Source: Stratiolaelaps scimitus (lineage: Eukaryota; Arthropoda; Arachnida; Mesostigmata; Laelapidae). From it: a stretch of DNA of 64,000 bases. The notes below the pieces were generated by a model. It was not told the DNA's origin. It made no database searches and was given only the letters and a program-made list of their open reading frames with translations. The stretch is from assembly GCA_019614645.1 (NCBI GenBank), contig JABWDB010000035.1, positions 3,596,001 to 3,660,000 on the forward strand, given 5' to 3'. Made by a program: the position numbers and the translations under genes. Positions 1-12,097 of this stretch are shown here, piece by piece (position 1 is the first letter of the stretch; every line of letters starts with the position of its first letter).

Positions 1-90
1 ACCACAACGCGGATCGGTATCGCGGGGTAGACTAGATAGATTAAAATTTAATCTTGCATTGCCCAAACTGTACTCGTTTGCCAGGACGAA

Positions 91-375
91 TTAAACGATT
101 TTTTCTATCGCCCGGCACCAAGGGGAGGCGCGAAATGGCGACCATGCACATTTTCCTCGAAGGGAAAAATCACTCGTGGACGTTTTGACAAATCGAGCCA
201 TGCCAAGGCGGAACTGTTCCATTTGCCGTTTTTTCCTTGTATGACGACTGTAAAACATTTTCACGCAGACACCAACCAAAACGGTGTAACCGCCGGCAAT
301 CGGCATAAATAACAATAAATCATAGTCATCATAAAGATAGGGTGTGTCCAACTGCAGCTGCAAAGCATACCGCAA
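91..375 (-). other. Unassigned ORF with a hydrophobic segment
   Basis: A 94-codon open frame on the minus strand contains one hydrophobic stretch (LLLFMPIAGGYTVLVGVCV) followed by a basic run (RHTRKKRQ), which would suit a single membrane anchor. I recognise no family. It overlaps another minus-strand frame (261..677), so one or both may be chance ORFs. No convincing splice context or neighbouring exon supports it. Confidence 0.15.
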
Positions 376-869
376 ACGTCAATGATTTGTTGTGTCATCT
401 GTTTCAAGAGAACGTTGCGGCTTGCGGATTCATCTAAGGGATTTAAGTCTAGCGACAGTCGACGATGCCAGTTTAATTTAAACGGCGTTCTGTGTGGTTG
501 CAGTTGGCCAATTGTGTGTTCCGGTGTTATTGTCAGCGCGGGAGAAGTAGTTTGTATATGATGTGTCTGAGATGTTCCGTGGTTTTTTCTAGAAGATACA
601 ATGTGTGTTGTTGCTAGGTAGGTGGATAAGTTATACTTGGATGAGTAGTATAGTACTGATGAGGTTAAACGACGCAATTAAGAAATCTGAATAGAAAAAC
701 ATCTACTTCAATTGTGAGAACACGATCCGCCTGGGGGTGTGAGCGGCCACACTTCCGTGGCACTCTCCGATGACACTCTTACTGCACAATTAGATCTCTT
801 CCCTATTCGTCCAAGCAGCGACTATATGTGTACCCGAGTTTGCCGGGAGCTACAAGATTATCCTTCTTG

Positions 870-2546
870 GGCGATGAAGACAGCCAGTTGTCGAGCGAAT
901 CGGCCTTCTTGGCTTGACAGGTCTCCAACGAGGTTTACGCAGCAGATGTTGTTACGCCGATGCTCGCGAAATCCTTCGACTTTAGGAGATTGCCAGCAAA
1001 CATTTCACCTGAAGTCGGCTCTGATGATCCGAAACACCCAGACGATGGGTAGAAAATTTGGGTGAGTCAATGGCGAAGTTGACAGTGAAGGGTAAATGTT
1101 TTTGTTGGTTTAGAAGAGGAACTGCAATTGTTACAATGCTTAATTAAGCTCTGTTATGTCATCACAAGGTTGCCGCGGGACTCGAACCTGCGGCATCTGG
1201 CTTTTTACAGCCAGAGGCTTAAAAGCCACCGCCCAAGCCATGGTGCTGACAATAATTAACCATAGAAGTCATAGTGGGTCGATGAGATGATGAGGTTGAA
1301 CATGGGGCGAAATCCGTTACCTCACCTTTTGCGAGAATCTCTCTATCGTCGGGATGGTAGAGATTATTAGGGTGGATAATCGGCAGTGATCCGGGGTCAA
1401 GAATTTGAAGGCGGATGCTCCCATGAGACTCCCGAGGTGCATCAGTATTACTTAAAGCTGAAATTCCTTGGGGTAAGCATCGGGATCCTAGAATATACAT
1501 GGAAATAAAAGCATGGTGCTATTTACTGAAAGTGTGTTGCTTTTTTACGAGTAAATACCAGTGTCAGTTCAGTGCACGTGTCCTTTACACAGTGGCAAAT
1601 AGGTAAACGTCACCTGCACTATTGCCACAGTGTGAAGGACATTGTCTGTGTCACCAAGCCGAGCCTCGCCATATTCGACCTATGTAGACTATGGGCTTAG
1701 CACGCCAACACCCCCCTCCTTTTAAAAAAAAAGAAAAAAAGAAAGACTATGGGCTAGCCAGCCATTTGAGCCACGTTTTGTACTGGAAACATAAAATATA
1801 CACAATAGGTCGAACCTTGGCAACACAGCGCGAGTAATCATCACGCATGCCGCTGATCATAAAATCTTGATGTCCGGAGCAGCTGTCATTCATGTTGGAA
1901 GAAACCTACCCCAATGTACGTTTCACTGGTCCCGTGCTGAAGCACTCCATGAGACCATCCATATCGTCGATGCTCGGAATCTTCCGTCTCTATCGAGCCG
2001 TTAATTCGGTTGACGAGGACATCGTCCTGAAGATTCAGTCCAACTGTCCCAAATCCGGAAACTACTACGTTGATCTAGACGGGGAGACCAGTGTGCTGGA
2101 TTCGATTTTCTCGTACAAAATAAATCAATGATTTATATTTTGCACCACATATCCTCCTCACCGTATGGACATGACGTGGTTAGCTGACTCTCAGCTGCTT
2201 CCCTTCTCTCTCTCTCTTACTCTCTCAAGACCAGACTTTCTCTCAATACCTCTGTCCACTTCCCGCCTGTGAACAACTACTGTGGTCAATAGGGTGTCTG
2301 TAGAAAGCTCCGTGTATGTAAACATGCAGTATTTATGACTCATACAGGGGGTGTACGGTGCCTTTAATTTCTGCACAGTGGTGGCTGTGCCGCAGACCAT
2401 ATTAGTTGTCACTACTACTTTGAAAAACTGATCTTGTGGTTCAATCCAGCAAGCTGTACCTCCATGGTCTCAATTACGCCAAGCATAAGTCTGGATGTGG
2501 AAACTCGATGGCTCCTGCCGTAAACCTAATCTCCTGAGCACGAATC
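870..2546 (-). pseudogene. Decayed GMC oxidoreductase copy
   Basis: Four blocks in the right order on the minus strand match exons 6 to 9 of the intact GMC gene at 5.8-12.1 kb. Exon-6-like 2452..2546 reads QEIRFTAGAIEFP and then, in another frame, SRLMLG. Exon-7-like 1902..2044 reads NLQDDVLVNRINGSIETE and, after a frameshift, IPSIDDMDGLMECFSTGP. Exon-8-like 1326..1457 reads SHGSIRLQILDPG and LYHPDDREILAKG and keeps a GTGAG donor. Exon-9-like about 870..1010 reads AGNLLKSKDFASIGV, then an in-frame stop, then a degenerate DSLDNW. I could not find the FAD-binding exons or the C-terminal exon. The same strand and exon order suggest a tandem duplicate that lost function. Basis: alignment by eye to the neighbouring gene. 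Confidence 0.75.
1160..1260 (-). repeat. tRNA-like (SINE-type) sequence
   Basis: On the minus strand there is a B-box-like GGTTCGAGTCC followed by CGCGGCA, preceded by a perfect small hairpin (CTGGC/GCCAG) and an A-box-like TGGCTTGGGCGGTGGC. The anticodon arm does not form a canonical 7-nt loop and the 5' acceptor half does not pair. It therefore looks like a tRNA-derived repeat rather than a working tRNA gene. Confidence 0.35.
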
Positions 2547-2559
2547 ATTAAAGTGAGAC

Positions 2560-3600
2560 CTCCCATTATGAATATAATGTGAAAGTCCACCGTTTGGTCA
2601 CTGACAATAAATAAAGATTCAAGAATGCACTTGACAAACAAGGGTAGTTTGTCACGGTATCATTTTTATTTCGTCTATATTAAGGTCTCCAATGTCCGCG
2701 AATAAATATAATAGAAATACTGTGTATAGAAATCTTTCAAACACTGTAGGTCGTTCACCATTTTGACAAATGTCCAATCCTAAAATTTATCACGTGAAAA
2801 ATTGCACCTTGAGGCGTCTTCATGCGCGATACGCAGGGTAACCCCAAAAACTGTTAGGCTTTTTTTTTGTTAGATTCAAGCTGTACTGAACTGCGGAGAA
2901 TATATACGGATAGTTTCGTCATACTACGCTCGAGATACACCCTACTGCGACGTGATTTGGCAATAAGCATAAGATGTCTCCTCTATCCTATTTGTGCTTC
3001 TTGTGTAGATATATATTGTCCATCACCGTATGGCTGAGCTGTTGTTACAGCCATTTTTCTGTCAACTCGTATCCGAATTATGTTAGTTGTGTTTGCGATG
3101 ATCTCGGTTAGATTACGGTAAAGGTAAAAGGTAAAGGTAAAGGTTTATTGGTTTATGATGATGGTGAACAGTGATTGACTCCTCTTAGAATATAAGAGCA
3201 GTTTTCAAAATCATCTACGCTTCAATTTAGTCGGAACATTGTGACGAAAGACTTGCTGATAAAGATTCACTGTCCACCGCTCTATAGAGATACACTCATG
3301 GGGATATTCGTGTTGAATGTTTTCAACCCCAGGAAAAAAATTATAGGGAACCTACCTATGCACGGGTCTCTGTCGGGAAGAGGCGAAGGCATATCAGTCG
3401 CTATTGCGAAGGTATATCAGTCGCTATTATGATACTATGCTTCTTGCGTAGTGGGGAACTCGATACACGTTGACGTTATTGGCCAGGTACCAACCTCTCT
3501 AGAAAACCTGTTTTTTTTGCTCATCCACTACCTACGAAACTGTTACAATTCTATAACAACTCAATTGCAAATGATTACAACTCAACTGAAGTCGATAGAT
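2560..3600. other. Intergenic, no gene seen
   Basis: AT-rich sequence. The only structure seen is a short repeat of AAAGGT/AAGGTA units near 3118..3150, resembling the (CCTTA)n-type tail of a retroposon in minus orientation. The short plus-strand ORFs (3241..3432, 3451..3639) have no recognisable domain. Confidence 0.4.
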
Positions 3601-3606
3601 CGAAAA

Positions 3607-4264
3607 CTACATCGTCCATTCCTCTCTCCACCGGTCTAAGGTGGCGCTTCTAGCTGTGGTCATGTCACGATCCCCGTCCAGAAAGCGTTCGCCTCTTTCG
3701 CTAGCCAGGAGATCCCAAGGGAGCATTTTGGCCAGTGCAAGGAGCGCATCAGTCGATACAGTTCTGTATGCCCGACACGTCCTGATCGCCAATGGCCTCT
3801 GGGCTGCCCTCAGGAGTCTCCTATTTCGTCTGGTCCGTCATGTCCGCCCAGACTTGGGCAGCGTACATGCCCATCGACTCACCCACCGAAGCAAGCAGTC
3901 GCCTATTGCCCTCCGACGCACTGCCCACTCTGGGCAGAATCTTAGCGATGTTGGTCGCGACCTGACAGGTCTTCTTGGTGACCTTACTGACATGGGCGTT
4001 TCCCGTTAGACCGGTATCAAGCTGAACTCCCAGATACCTGGCATCCTTCCCAATGTGAATAGGGTGACCCATGAGGTACAGCCTTACCCCTTCCCTCCTT
4101 TTTCTTCCTGTTAGATATAGAGCCTCCGTCTTGACCGGCGCGAGTTTCAGGTGGTGATCTTCCATCCACTCCGCCATAAGGGACAAGGCCTCATTGGCTC
4201 GGATGCAATAACCATCTGGACGACTTAAACACAAAAGCCGACGGTAGGCCGTCAATGAAGCCAT
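3607..4264 (-). mobile_element. R1-like non-LTR retrotransposon fragment (RT C-terminal part)
   Basis: Minus-strand frames 3821..4264 and 3607..3792 resemble the region after the catalytic motif of R1-clade reverse transcriptases. Visible blocks are WMEDHHLKLAPVKTEALYL, ARYLGVQLDTGLTGNAHV and GNRRLLASVGESMGMYAAQVW, then AYRTVSTDALLALAKMLPWD in another frame. The same blocks in the same order occur in the better preserved element at 56-58 kb (LELAPQKSEAILL, RYLGVHL, AYRTVNGDAAFVL, MPWD). A frameshift separates the two parts and both ends are truncated, so this is a dead fragment. Confidence 0.8.
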
Positions 4265-5790
4265 ATTGGAAAAATGAACTAGACATCACATAATCCGACA
4301 AAATCAAAATCTAAGTGCCACAACAATAGTTTCTGCTTTGAGCGTATGTCAATGAACAAACCATGTGTATATATATATATAAACATGGCACAAAATGCTG
4401 GCCTCATGGACCGCCTATTTATTATTATATTGTGTTACGACAAGGCCCATAGACTTGTAAGAAATATCTCTAATTTCTCATAAGAAAGAGTTATTAATGT
4501 GCAGCGTTGAACCTTGATTAAGAAATCGTGATTAATTTGTATGATCATATGATCATGTTAGCGTCATAAAGCAACGAACTTAGTGTTTACATTAACTCGC
4601 ATAGAAGGTCGGAATGAAGTTCACTGTTGGTAGTGTTTAATGTATAAAACAGGCTATCCTAGTACATATATCTCATTGAGTAAATTTATACTCGACCTGC
4701 ACAAATATAACGCACAGTGACCGGCAGATACGCGGCAAGTGTGTGTCTTGCTCGGCGACAGAGTATGCTGTTCGTGAATGTTGTTCCAGCTAATTTGAAT
4801 GAGCTTGAATGCTCTGCGTTACTTCATATCGAGCCGGCCCGTTTTAACAGAAACAGGATAAATACAAAGGGAAGTAAACATTCTTTGGGAGTATGAACCA
4901 ATAGCATAAACGGAAGCAAGTGACAACTGTTCTGTGTAGTCGAAAACATGTACGAAATTCAAAACATACCATATGTGCGCTGGGGGATTCGAATCGGAGA
5001 CCCTCGGGTCCCAAGTCCTCGACTGTAGCCCCACGCAATCCCGCCGGATTTTCCATGCTTGCCAACGCCTTAGAAGTCGCCTATACATACCTAGTACACA
5101 CACCCATTTTCTCCTCTTGTCTTCCCTTCTCAATCGATCTCAGAAGCGCCTATACGAGCCTGTTAAATAGAACAGTTTTGTTAAAAAAAAGGGGGGGTAT
5201 TGCTCTTCGCATAAATGGTTGCCATCAAGATATAAATCCTATCATTGCAGGCCAGACAATATAAGGTATTCTGCGGATAAAAACAGTCTCTGCCGACCAA
5301 AACCCCCAATATTGTGAGTAGACCTGCTAACGTGCCTCCTTTAACGCTTGCCAAGCTAGTATTACGTCAGCCTGTTGGATAGAATCTAGAGGTTAATTTG
5401 TAGACATTAACTTGTCTAATTGTTCATTGTGCTCGTAGCGAAGTGAAAGTGACACATGTAGGAAGCTTCACTTGTTGCGATATCTGCTTGTTGCTGAAAT
5501 ATCCCTAAGGCCAGACTGTGCATAATAAGCTTAAATACTCTGCTAATGGCATTATCGAGGACTGGGGAAGGAGTTTCAATGGATATTATCCTATTTAGGG
5601 ACTAAATACTTGTTTGCTGAGGGCCTGTAAAACCTAACCTCACGCAAGAAATAAGATGACATTGTTTTATTCTAGTTTATTTATTCACAGCTTGGTAGAT
5701 TTACCAATCGCTCGTCACACACTTCTGGTTGGCTTTATTGTGAATGTAAAAGTTGGCCTCCATATGGTGTCTATTTATTAGTCGGTGACA
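4265..5790. other. Intergenic; contains a tRNA-like repeat
   Basis: No gene is seen. The stretch 4970..5065 on the minus strand contains GATTCGAATCCCCC (B-box-like) and GGCTACAGTCGAGG (A-box-like), which suggests a degenerate tRNA-derived SINE. The overlapping ORFs around 4819..5264 are explained by this repeat. Confidence 0.35.
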
Positions 5791-5796
5791 CTTCGT

Positions 5797-8660
5797 TTAC
5801 AACAGCAGTCCGTGCTGTTTCAGAATGAGGTCCCCAGCTCGAGCTCCAATGGCGATTGCTGGGGCATTCGTATGTCCCGTATTCAGCTGTGGCATTACGG
5901 AAGCATCGGCAACACGCAGACCTCGGACGCCTTTAACCCTGTTTCATATATGCACGCCGATATCGGATAGAATAACAATCATTAATAAATTTTCAAGGGC
6001 TGAAACCACTCCTAATCGATTCACTCGTCTAGTAACCGCCTAGACAAGACTTGAAGCTGGCTGGTTAAGAAGTGTTTCTGAGCCTTTCTCTACCGCACAT
6101 CTTACCTGTTACTGTTTGTTTAAGCGCTAATTGTCATAGATGCGCGAAAAAAGTGGATACCTGAGTTTGTGATCGACTACGGTATCCCGGCGCTCCTTGG
6201 CTCCCATCCTGCATGAACCTGCTGGATGTCCCATAGATGCCGTGTTGACAGTCACCGCGCACCGCCAATAATCGAGCGAGCCAGCCTCTTTGTCCTTGCA
6301 GGCGTCAATAACCGTGGCGGCATAGGAAACGCCGATGTCAGCGAACGCATCCGTCTTGAGAAGGTCAGCCGAGAATTTGGCGCCTGTATATTGGTGATCG
6401 TTATAAAAATCATAATCACATGTATAAAGATAATGCATTTGACTATAATACTAATATACAATGTATCGTGAAACTTTACGAACAACCTTCGTCGTGCTCG
6501 ATAACATAATATTTAATTGGCATTAGACGTGGCCCTGTCACAAACCGCCGTACGCACCTCTTGCGAGTATCTCAATGTCGTCAGGATTGTCGAAGTACTT
6601 CATGTCGATGACTGGAGGCACTCGAGGATCATTGCTCCTAAGGCGGACACTTCCGCGAGACTTAGGCCTCATCAGAATAGTCAATAAGCTGAAGTTTACG
6701 GGACTTCCTTTGCCATTCTACAAACAGACGAAGTTTCGTAAGAACCGACAGCGGCAAAGCCCTCATTCAATTCGTATTTGCTTCAAAAGTTCTTCCTAAT
6801 AATCATAATAATTTTCTCTGTTCTCCTCTGCCAGTCAAACGATTTACAACGACCACATCGAAAAATTTCGGCTCAATGGCCTATATATACGTGTAAATAT
6901 TTTATGTAGTATATATCATCATTTTATCGTATGCATATATCATTTGCTGTGTTTGAGAGGATTCCGCGGATTTTTTGTGAGGAACTTCGCAGTGCATATC
7001 GATATAATCTAGACCCCCCTCGTGCCATTCCAATTATCGTATCCGAAAACTGTGGTACTCACAGTTTGTTACAGATTTATAGAAAAAATGTAGAAACATT
7101 CGCCAGTTCGTAACACCCTGCACGTACCTGAGAGGCACATTGCGGAGCCTCATCGCGCAATCCCTGAAGCATGATCTCGACGTCAGGGGTCGGATCGCTT
7201 TCATTCATCTTGTAGAATCCGGCTCCGAGGTGCGTTCCGTAAGGTGAGGTAAATGGACCTTTGCCAAACTTGTACCAGTCCATTAGGCCTTTCATGTCAT
7301 TTACGCTCGGAATTTCCACGAATGTCGTCGAGTTTATCGCCCCATCAATACCACTGACAGCTACGTGGTTTTGAAAGTTTTCTCCTACAGGCAGGTCTGA
7401 AACGACGTCAATCTGACCACGAGCATATCGTAACACATTGTCAACGAGTGGTAATATCAAAATCCGATACGAGATTATCGACTTATCTTTGGTTGTTACC
7501 ATTCGGCGTCGACGGGTGTCTACAGTTGCCATAAGACCTTCGGAGAGCTAAGGTAGTGTCAGAATACTACTTTCTCATAACTATCTGAATTACGTACTGA
7601 AGTAATAAGCTAAGGAAGTATCGAAAAAAAACATTCATTAGGGTGACACTGGAATAACGCCGAAGACTTGGGATCACAGGGTGCCCTGGTTAAAACGACA
7701 TGGGGCACATCGAATGAGCACACGTCGCACGATGAATCGAGGCGGTCTCTACGGGCAGATTTGATCGTCGCTACTGACGTGGGTCAGTTAGCTAGACGGG
7801 GAAGGCGTTGAAGTTATGAAGCTCCATTGACAAAAGGAGAAAATCGAGAAGGGGCAAAATAGTCTCTGAGGATAGTGTTTACGTGAATAGCACCTGCATT
7901 TCTTCGAGATGTTTTTTGGGACCAACGCCACTGAGCATCAGAAGGCGAGGAGATTCGATAGCTCCTGCCGAAAGAATGATTTCTTTCCGAGCGCAGATCT
8001 TTTGCCGCCTACCGTCCATGACAAACTCAACAGCGCGGGCAGCTGTCGCGTTCCTGAAAATTCAGCATCACGAGCAAACGCCAAACGCGAACCGTTATTC
8101 TTTGCTAAGGTTTTTTGTTTTGTTTTATTTCGAAATATTGCACGAAACTGTCCAAACTGCTGCACACATCGGACAAGTTTCTTTAGAGACTCGAATCAAG
8201 AGAAGAAGCGTTCGAGGGGTGGTCGAATAGATGTGGTTCGCCAGATTTTCATTTATTTCTCAAGCCTGCCTGGTGGCGGCGTCGTCGTTTCCTGATAACG
8301 CATTTGATAGTCTGCCCCTCACAGCTCTTTAGAATGATCGCAGCTCAATCCACATCTACTAGATATAGTTTCTAATAAATCAATGAGAGATAGAACCTAA
8401 GAGCGAGTTTGGCTAAACCCTATTGAAGGTTGTTAAAATATGTCACTATCTATCTATAATTGTTAGCCATGTTTGACGTTGACTTTGCTTCCTTAGTTAC
8501 TGGAAACCTACAGAGGGCGGCAAATAAGCTGGAGTTTGAATAATGTGCACAGTATGATTTTAAAAACAATATTTAGAATAATTACATACTTTCGCCTGAA
8601 ATGTTTAAAGTTGTCATTAGGTTACTATAATTAACTGTAATTTAATGCCTAAAACGACAG

Positions 8661-8718
<58 letters not shown>

Positions 8719-9816
8719 CGAACACAGTGTTTACAAAATTAAAATTACCAATTTCATTAATTTTGGACTATACTCAGTAAGTTAGAGTTTAAATAATGAT
8801 TTTATCAACGATATTAAGAATGGTTACATACTTTCGCCTGAAATGTTTAAAGTTTTTATTAGTTTACGATAATTATAATAGTTGGATTTTAATGCATAAA
8901 ACGACTAAGGCTCATATATATATATATATATATGTGACTTTAAATAATGATTTACAAAAACATATTAAGAATGACTACATACTTTCGTCTGAAATGTTTA
9001 AAGCTGTTATTAGTTTACGGTAATTAGCTGTAATTTAATACCTCCGAACTTCCGCTACGATATGTGGGTAGAATCAAATATGAAAACCTAAGACGACTAT
9101 GCTTTGTCCTGAAATTAATATTTATTTTTCCGTCACCATCCTTCTCCACGTTGTACAATTACCAAGAGCCGGTCTATTCTTCAACTGTATTTACGACTTG
9201 AAGAACAGCGACGTTTTCCACAGAGGCTGCTAAAAGTGTATACATATTAACATCGCAATATTGCAAACCCCTCTATTTAAGTTCGATTTACAACGAACCA
9301 TGGCACATGATGCGATGAACATATAATAGTATCGATTACTGCTGAGGAACCGTTCGTTTTTTTGTGCGTAACCAGCAACGCCCCAGGGGCGAGCCAAAAG
9401 CAACGCACCCCTATTTCCCCTATTCTAAGATTGAGACACAGTTATCCAGAAAAATCATACGTCTCGTTTCAATTCCCATTCCCGCGTAGTCAATTGTTAG
9501 TGACAGTCATTCATCAGAAATGATCATTTGCGAGGGGTAACCCGAGGTAGCGTTTCTGGTTGAACACTTACGGATCAGTCGACGTCTCGAAGACAATCTT
9601 AGTGACGAAAGCGCCTGTGGCCACGTGAAGATTTTTTCGACTTCCGAGGTGCGGTTGAATGAAGGCGGTGAACGCTGACGATCGATGCCCGTCTGGCCCG
9701 ATTGTTGCTTGCATCCGGTAGGCTCCTGATATAGACATGCAATCGCACATTTTCAAGCAACGCGTAGAGAGACGTATACAGCGTAGACCAATATACATAT
9801 ATATATATATTTATAT

Positions 9817-9875
<59 letters not shown>

Positions 9876-11588
9876 GGTCGAACCGGAAATATGTTTGGCT
9901 AGTTCCGGTTTACTAGAATCCGTCTTATAGCTCGGACGTCTTGAGAATTATGATTTTCGAAAGTCTTCCATTTTTGAGTTGCATATTTGGATATTAAGAA
10001 GTGTTTCTGAGAAGCACTCAAGCTGATGGCAGGAGTACGAATCATCTTAATACACGTATATCGTAAGGGAGATATGTCGATAGAAGTGATGATCGCTTAT
10101 TCTCAGGGGTGCTTATGTTTGTTGCTATTGTTTACTATTTTGCTAATTAGTGCCTCACCTTCAACGTTGCCATCACCTGTGTCACGTACAGAGTAACCCA
10201 TCTCTTTGGATGCCCCGAAGAAGCCTCGAAGGATGTTCGTATCGTACGAGGAGGTCACATGAAGATTTCCTTTGCGTCCGTGAGCTTCATCTGACAGTGA
10301 CCGTCAAAAACGCGAGAATACATACACATGTAACAAAATTCGACTAATTTTGTGAAATCCTAATATCATACAATTTTCTGCCAAGCAATTGCGTTTTCAT
10401 TGCTACGGAGCAAATAAATAATTATGGTCACCATCGAACTTCGAAGAGCTGATAATATTAGCAATGACGTATTCGACGCAATTCTCTGACACCATTTTGT
10501 GGATATTGACTTGGATATTAGCCACGGTGCGTTTCCATGATAACCGACTCGAACTTAACTATCAAGGGCTGGTACTGTTCACTCACAGAAGGAGGAATTG
10601 TGAGTGCAATCGTGTACGTATATTGGATATCGGAATCATCCAATTTCAAACAAAGAAAAAATATATATATGTCCTCGTATATACCGCTGTATAGCTCTGT
10701 CGTATCAGTAGAAGATAGATACCGGATAGTCCGTAATCGCCGTTGTTCTCATCAGCCCGAAAGTATCTAAACATCTCCTCGCCATTCCAACCGCGGGCCC
10801 CATATTCTTTTTCCCAGACGTCGTAGTCGGCCAGCGAGCCGCGTTCATAATTCATCAGGTTTATGGTGCTTCCGCCGCCGAGCACCCGACCTGTGACAAT
10901 GCTCTGCGGCTGAGATGGGTACACGCATGAACGACAAACAAAATCGTTTAGATATCAAAGATGATACACAACAAACGAGGTGTAATGATCCACCTATAGT
11001 CTTTTGTCTGAACTCTTTCTGCCTGAACTCACGATACGAACAGACCTTACCTGGTTAGGTTTCGTAATAAATGCGTTCTTCATAGGTTCGATGCGATACC
11101 GCTGAACCGAATCGGTCTCGAATGACAGCCTCGTAAGAAGTGGAATAGCGGTGAAATCCGGAGGGGCACCACCAGCTTCCAGAAGCAAGACGTTGACATC
11201 CTGAATGGCTGACAGTTTCTCAGCTAGGCGACAACCTGCTGAGCCAGCACCAACTGCATGCAGATGCAGGTTTCATTATAATTATTATTAGATATATAAT
11301 TTCGCAAAGACTTCATTCGCTTTCTAGGTTCTTGTTTGCTATTAAATTAGGTAGCACATAAGCACTGTTTGTTTCGATGAGAGGTGGAAACGAAAATATA
11401 AAGAACGACTTTGAAAACCGGCCGAATTAAATCCCGGTGAAAGCATAGCTTAGAGATGGTATATGATGTTCATATGGCGTAATTTTTATTTATACTGAGA
11501 CGCAAGAATGATTAGCCCGACATAATAATAATAAATAACAATAATAAGCTAAGAATTAAAAACGCAGTAAATGTAATTCATAAAGAGC

Positions 11589-11635
<47 letters not shown>

Positions 11636-12097
11636 GCTTTGGCTCGTTGGGTCGTCGAACAACAAACTGGGTAATCTAATTTGAACTCCTAGGAAATGTG
11701 CATGTGTGCCAAACACAGATAGAATAAAGTCTGGAAAACGATCACCGATATTTTCCGAAATCACACCAACGGATTCGAGAGCAAATGGTTTGAGGAGGGC
11801 AAATAGTCATATGTAGCCGAAATTACATGAAAAAAATGTTCTTGATGCAACGTTCTACATCTGTCATATTCTAAAAAAAAAAGGAACTCTCAAAAAAAAC
11901 ATTCAAAGTGCATCGGCAACTAAACAAAAGCACACATACACACACATATACACACCAACTATGAAATCGTAGCATGCCAATAGGTGGTCAGAGTTGACAG
12001 CCCACGAAGGTCGAACGGCAGCGTCGCAGATTGTCACAATCACTGCGAGGCAGCAAGCAAAAGCTGGAAACATTTTGCCAATCCGAACAGGCATCAT
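5797..12097 (-). CDS. Secreted GMC oxidoreductase (glucose dehydrogenase-like), 10 exons
   Basis: FAD-dependent alcohol/sugar oxidoreductase of the glucose-methanol-choline family. Exons in transcript order: 12097-11956, 11253-11051, 10909-10723, 10290-10159, 9725-9572, 8053-7894, 7412-7128, 6717-6558, 6383-6161, 5938-5797. All introns are GT-AG and the phases join into 1788 nt (595 aa plus TAA), a usual length for animal members. Residues 1-26 look like a signal peptide. The dinucleotide fold follows at 43-54 (YDFIVVGAGSAG), then the FAD motif GRVLGGGSTIN, the second signature LSAGAIESPRLLMLSG, HPAGSCRMG with His527, and the C-terminal block GLRVADASVMPQ then TGHTNAP with His571. His527 and His571 occupy the family's catalytic His pair positions. 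The start is the first of two adjacent ATGs. The substrate cannot be told. A degraded paralogue lies just downstream. Confidence 0.93.
8533..9045. repeat. Three diverged tandem copies of a ~110-130 bp unit, separated by (TA)n
   Basis: Copies at about 8533..8665, 8785..8916 and 8934..9045 share TACATACTTTCG(C/T)CTGAAAT and GTTTAAAG(T/C)T followed by an AATTTAAT-type stretch. They are spaced by TA microsatellites, which include 8666..8718. They lie inside intron 5 of the GMC gene (between exons 5 and 6) and explain the short ORF at 8796..9023. Confidence 0.75.
9791..9871. repeat. (TA)n microsatellite
   Basis: A nearly pure TA dinucleotide run in intron 4 of the GMC gene, just upstream (in transcript sense) of exon 5. 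Similar runs are listed separately. Confidence 0.9.
11588..11634. repeat. (ATT)n microsatellite
   Basis: A trinucleotide run in intron 1 of the GMC gene. It explains the poly-Asn stretch of the minus-strand ORF there. Confidence 0.9.

Noticed and set aside
1160..1260. tRNA gene on the minus strand
   Set aside because: The T-arm half looks good but the anticodon arm has the wrong loop size and the acceptor stem has no 5' partner, so I call it a tRNA-derived repeat.
1892..2131. 79-aa plus-strand ORF as a gene
   Set aside because: The opposite strand encodes a recognisable GMC exon-7-like block. The plus frame is its shadow.
4970..5065. tRNA gene on the minus strand
   Set aside because: Box-like sequences are present, but the anticodon stem pairs only with several G-T pairs and a 9-nt loop. 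More likely a SINE relic.
5785..6471. Plus-strand ORFs of 60-80 codons as genes
   Set aside because: They are antisense shadows of GMC exons 9 and 10, which have strong family motifs and splice sites.
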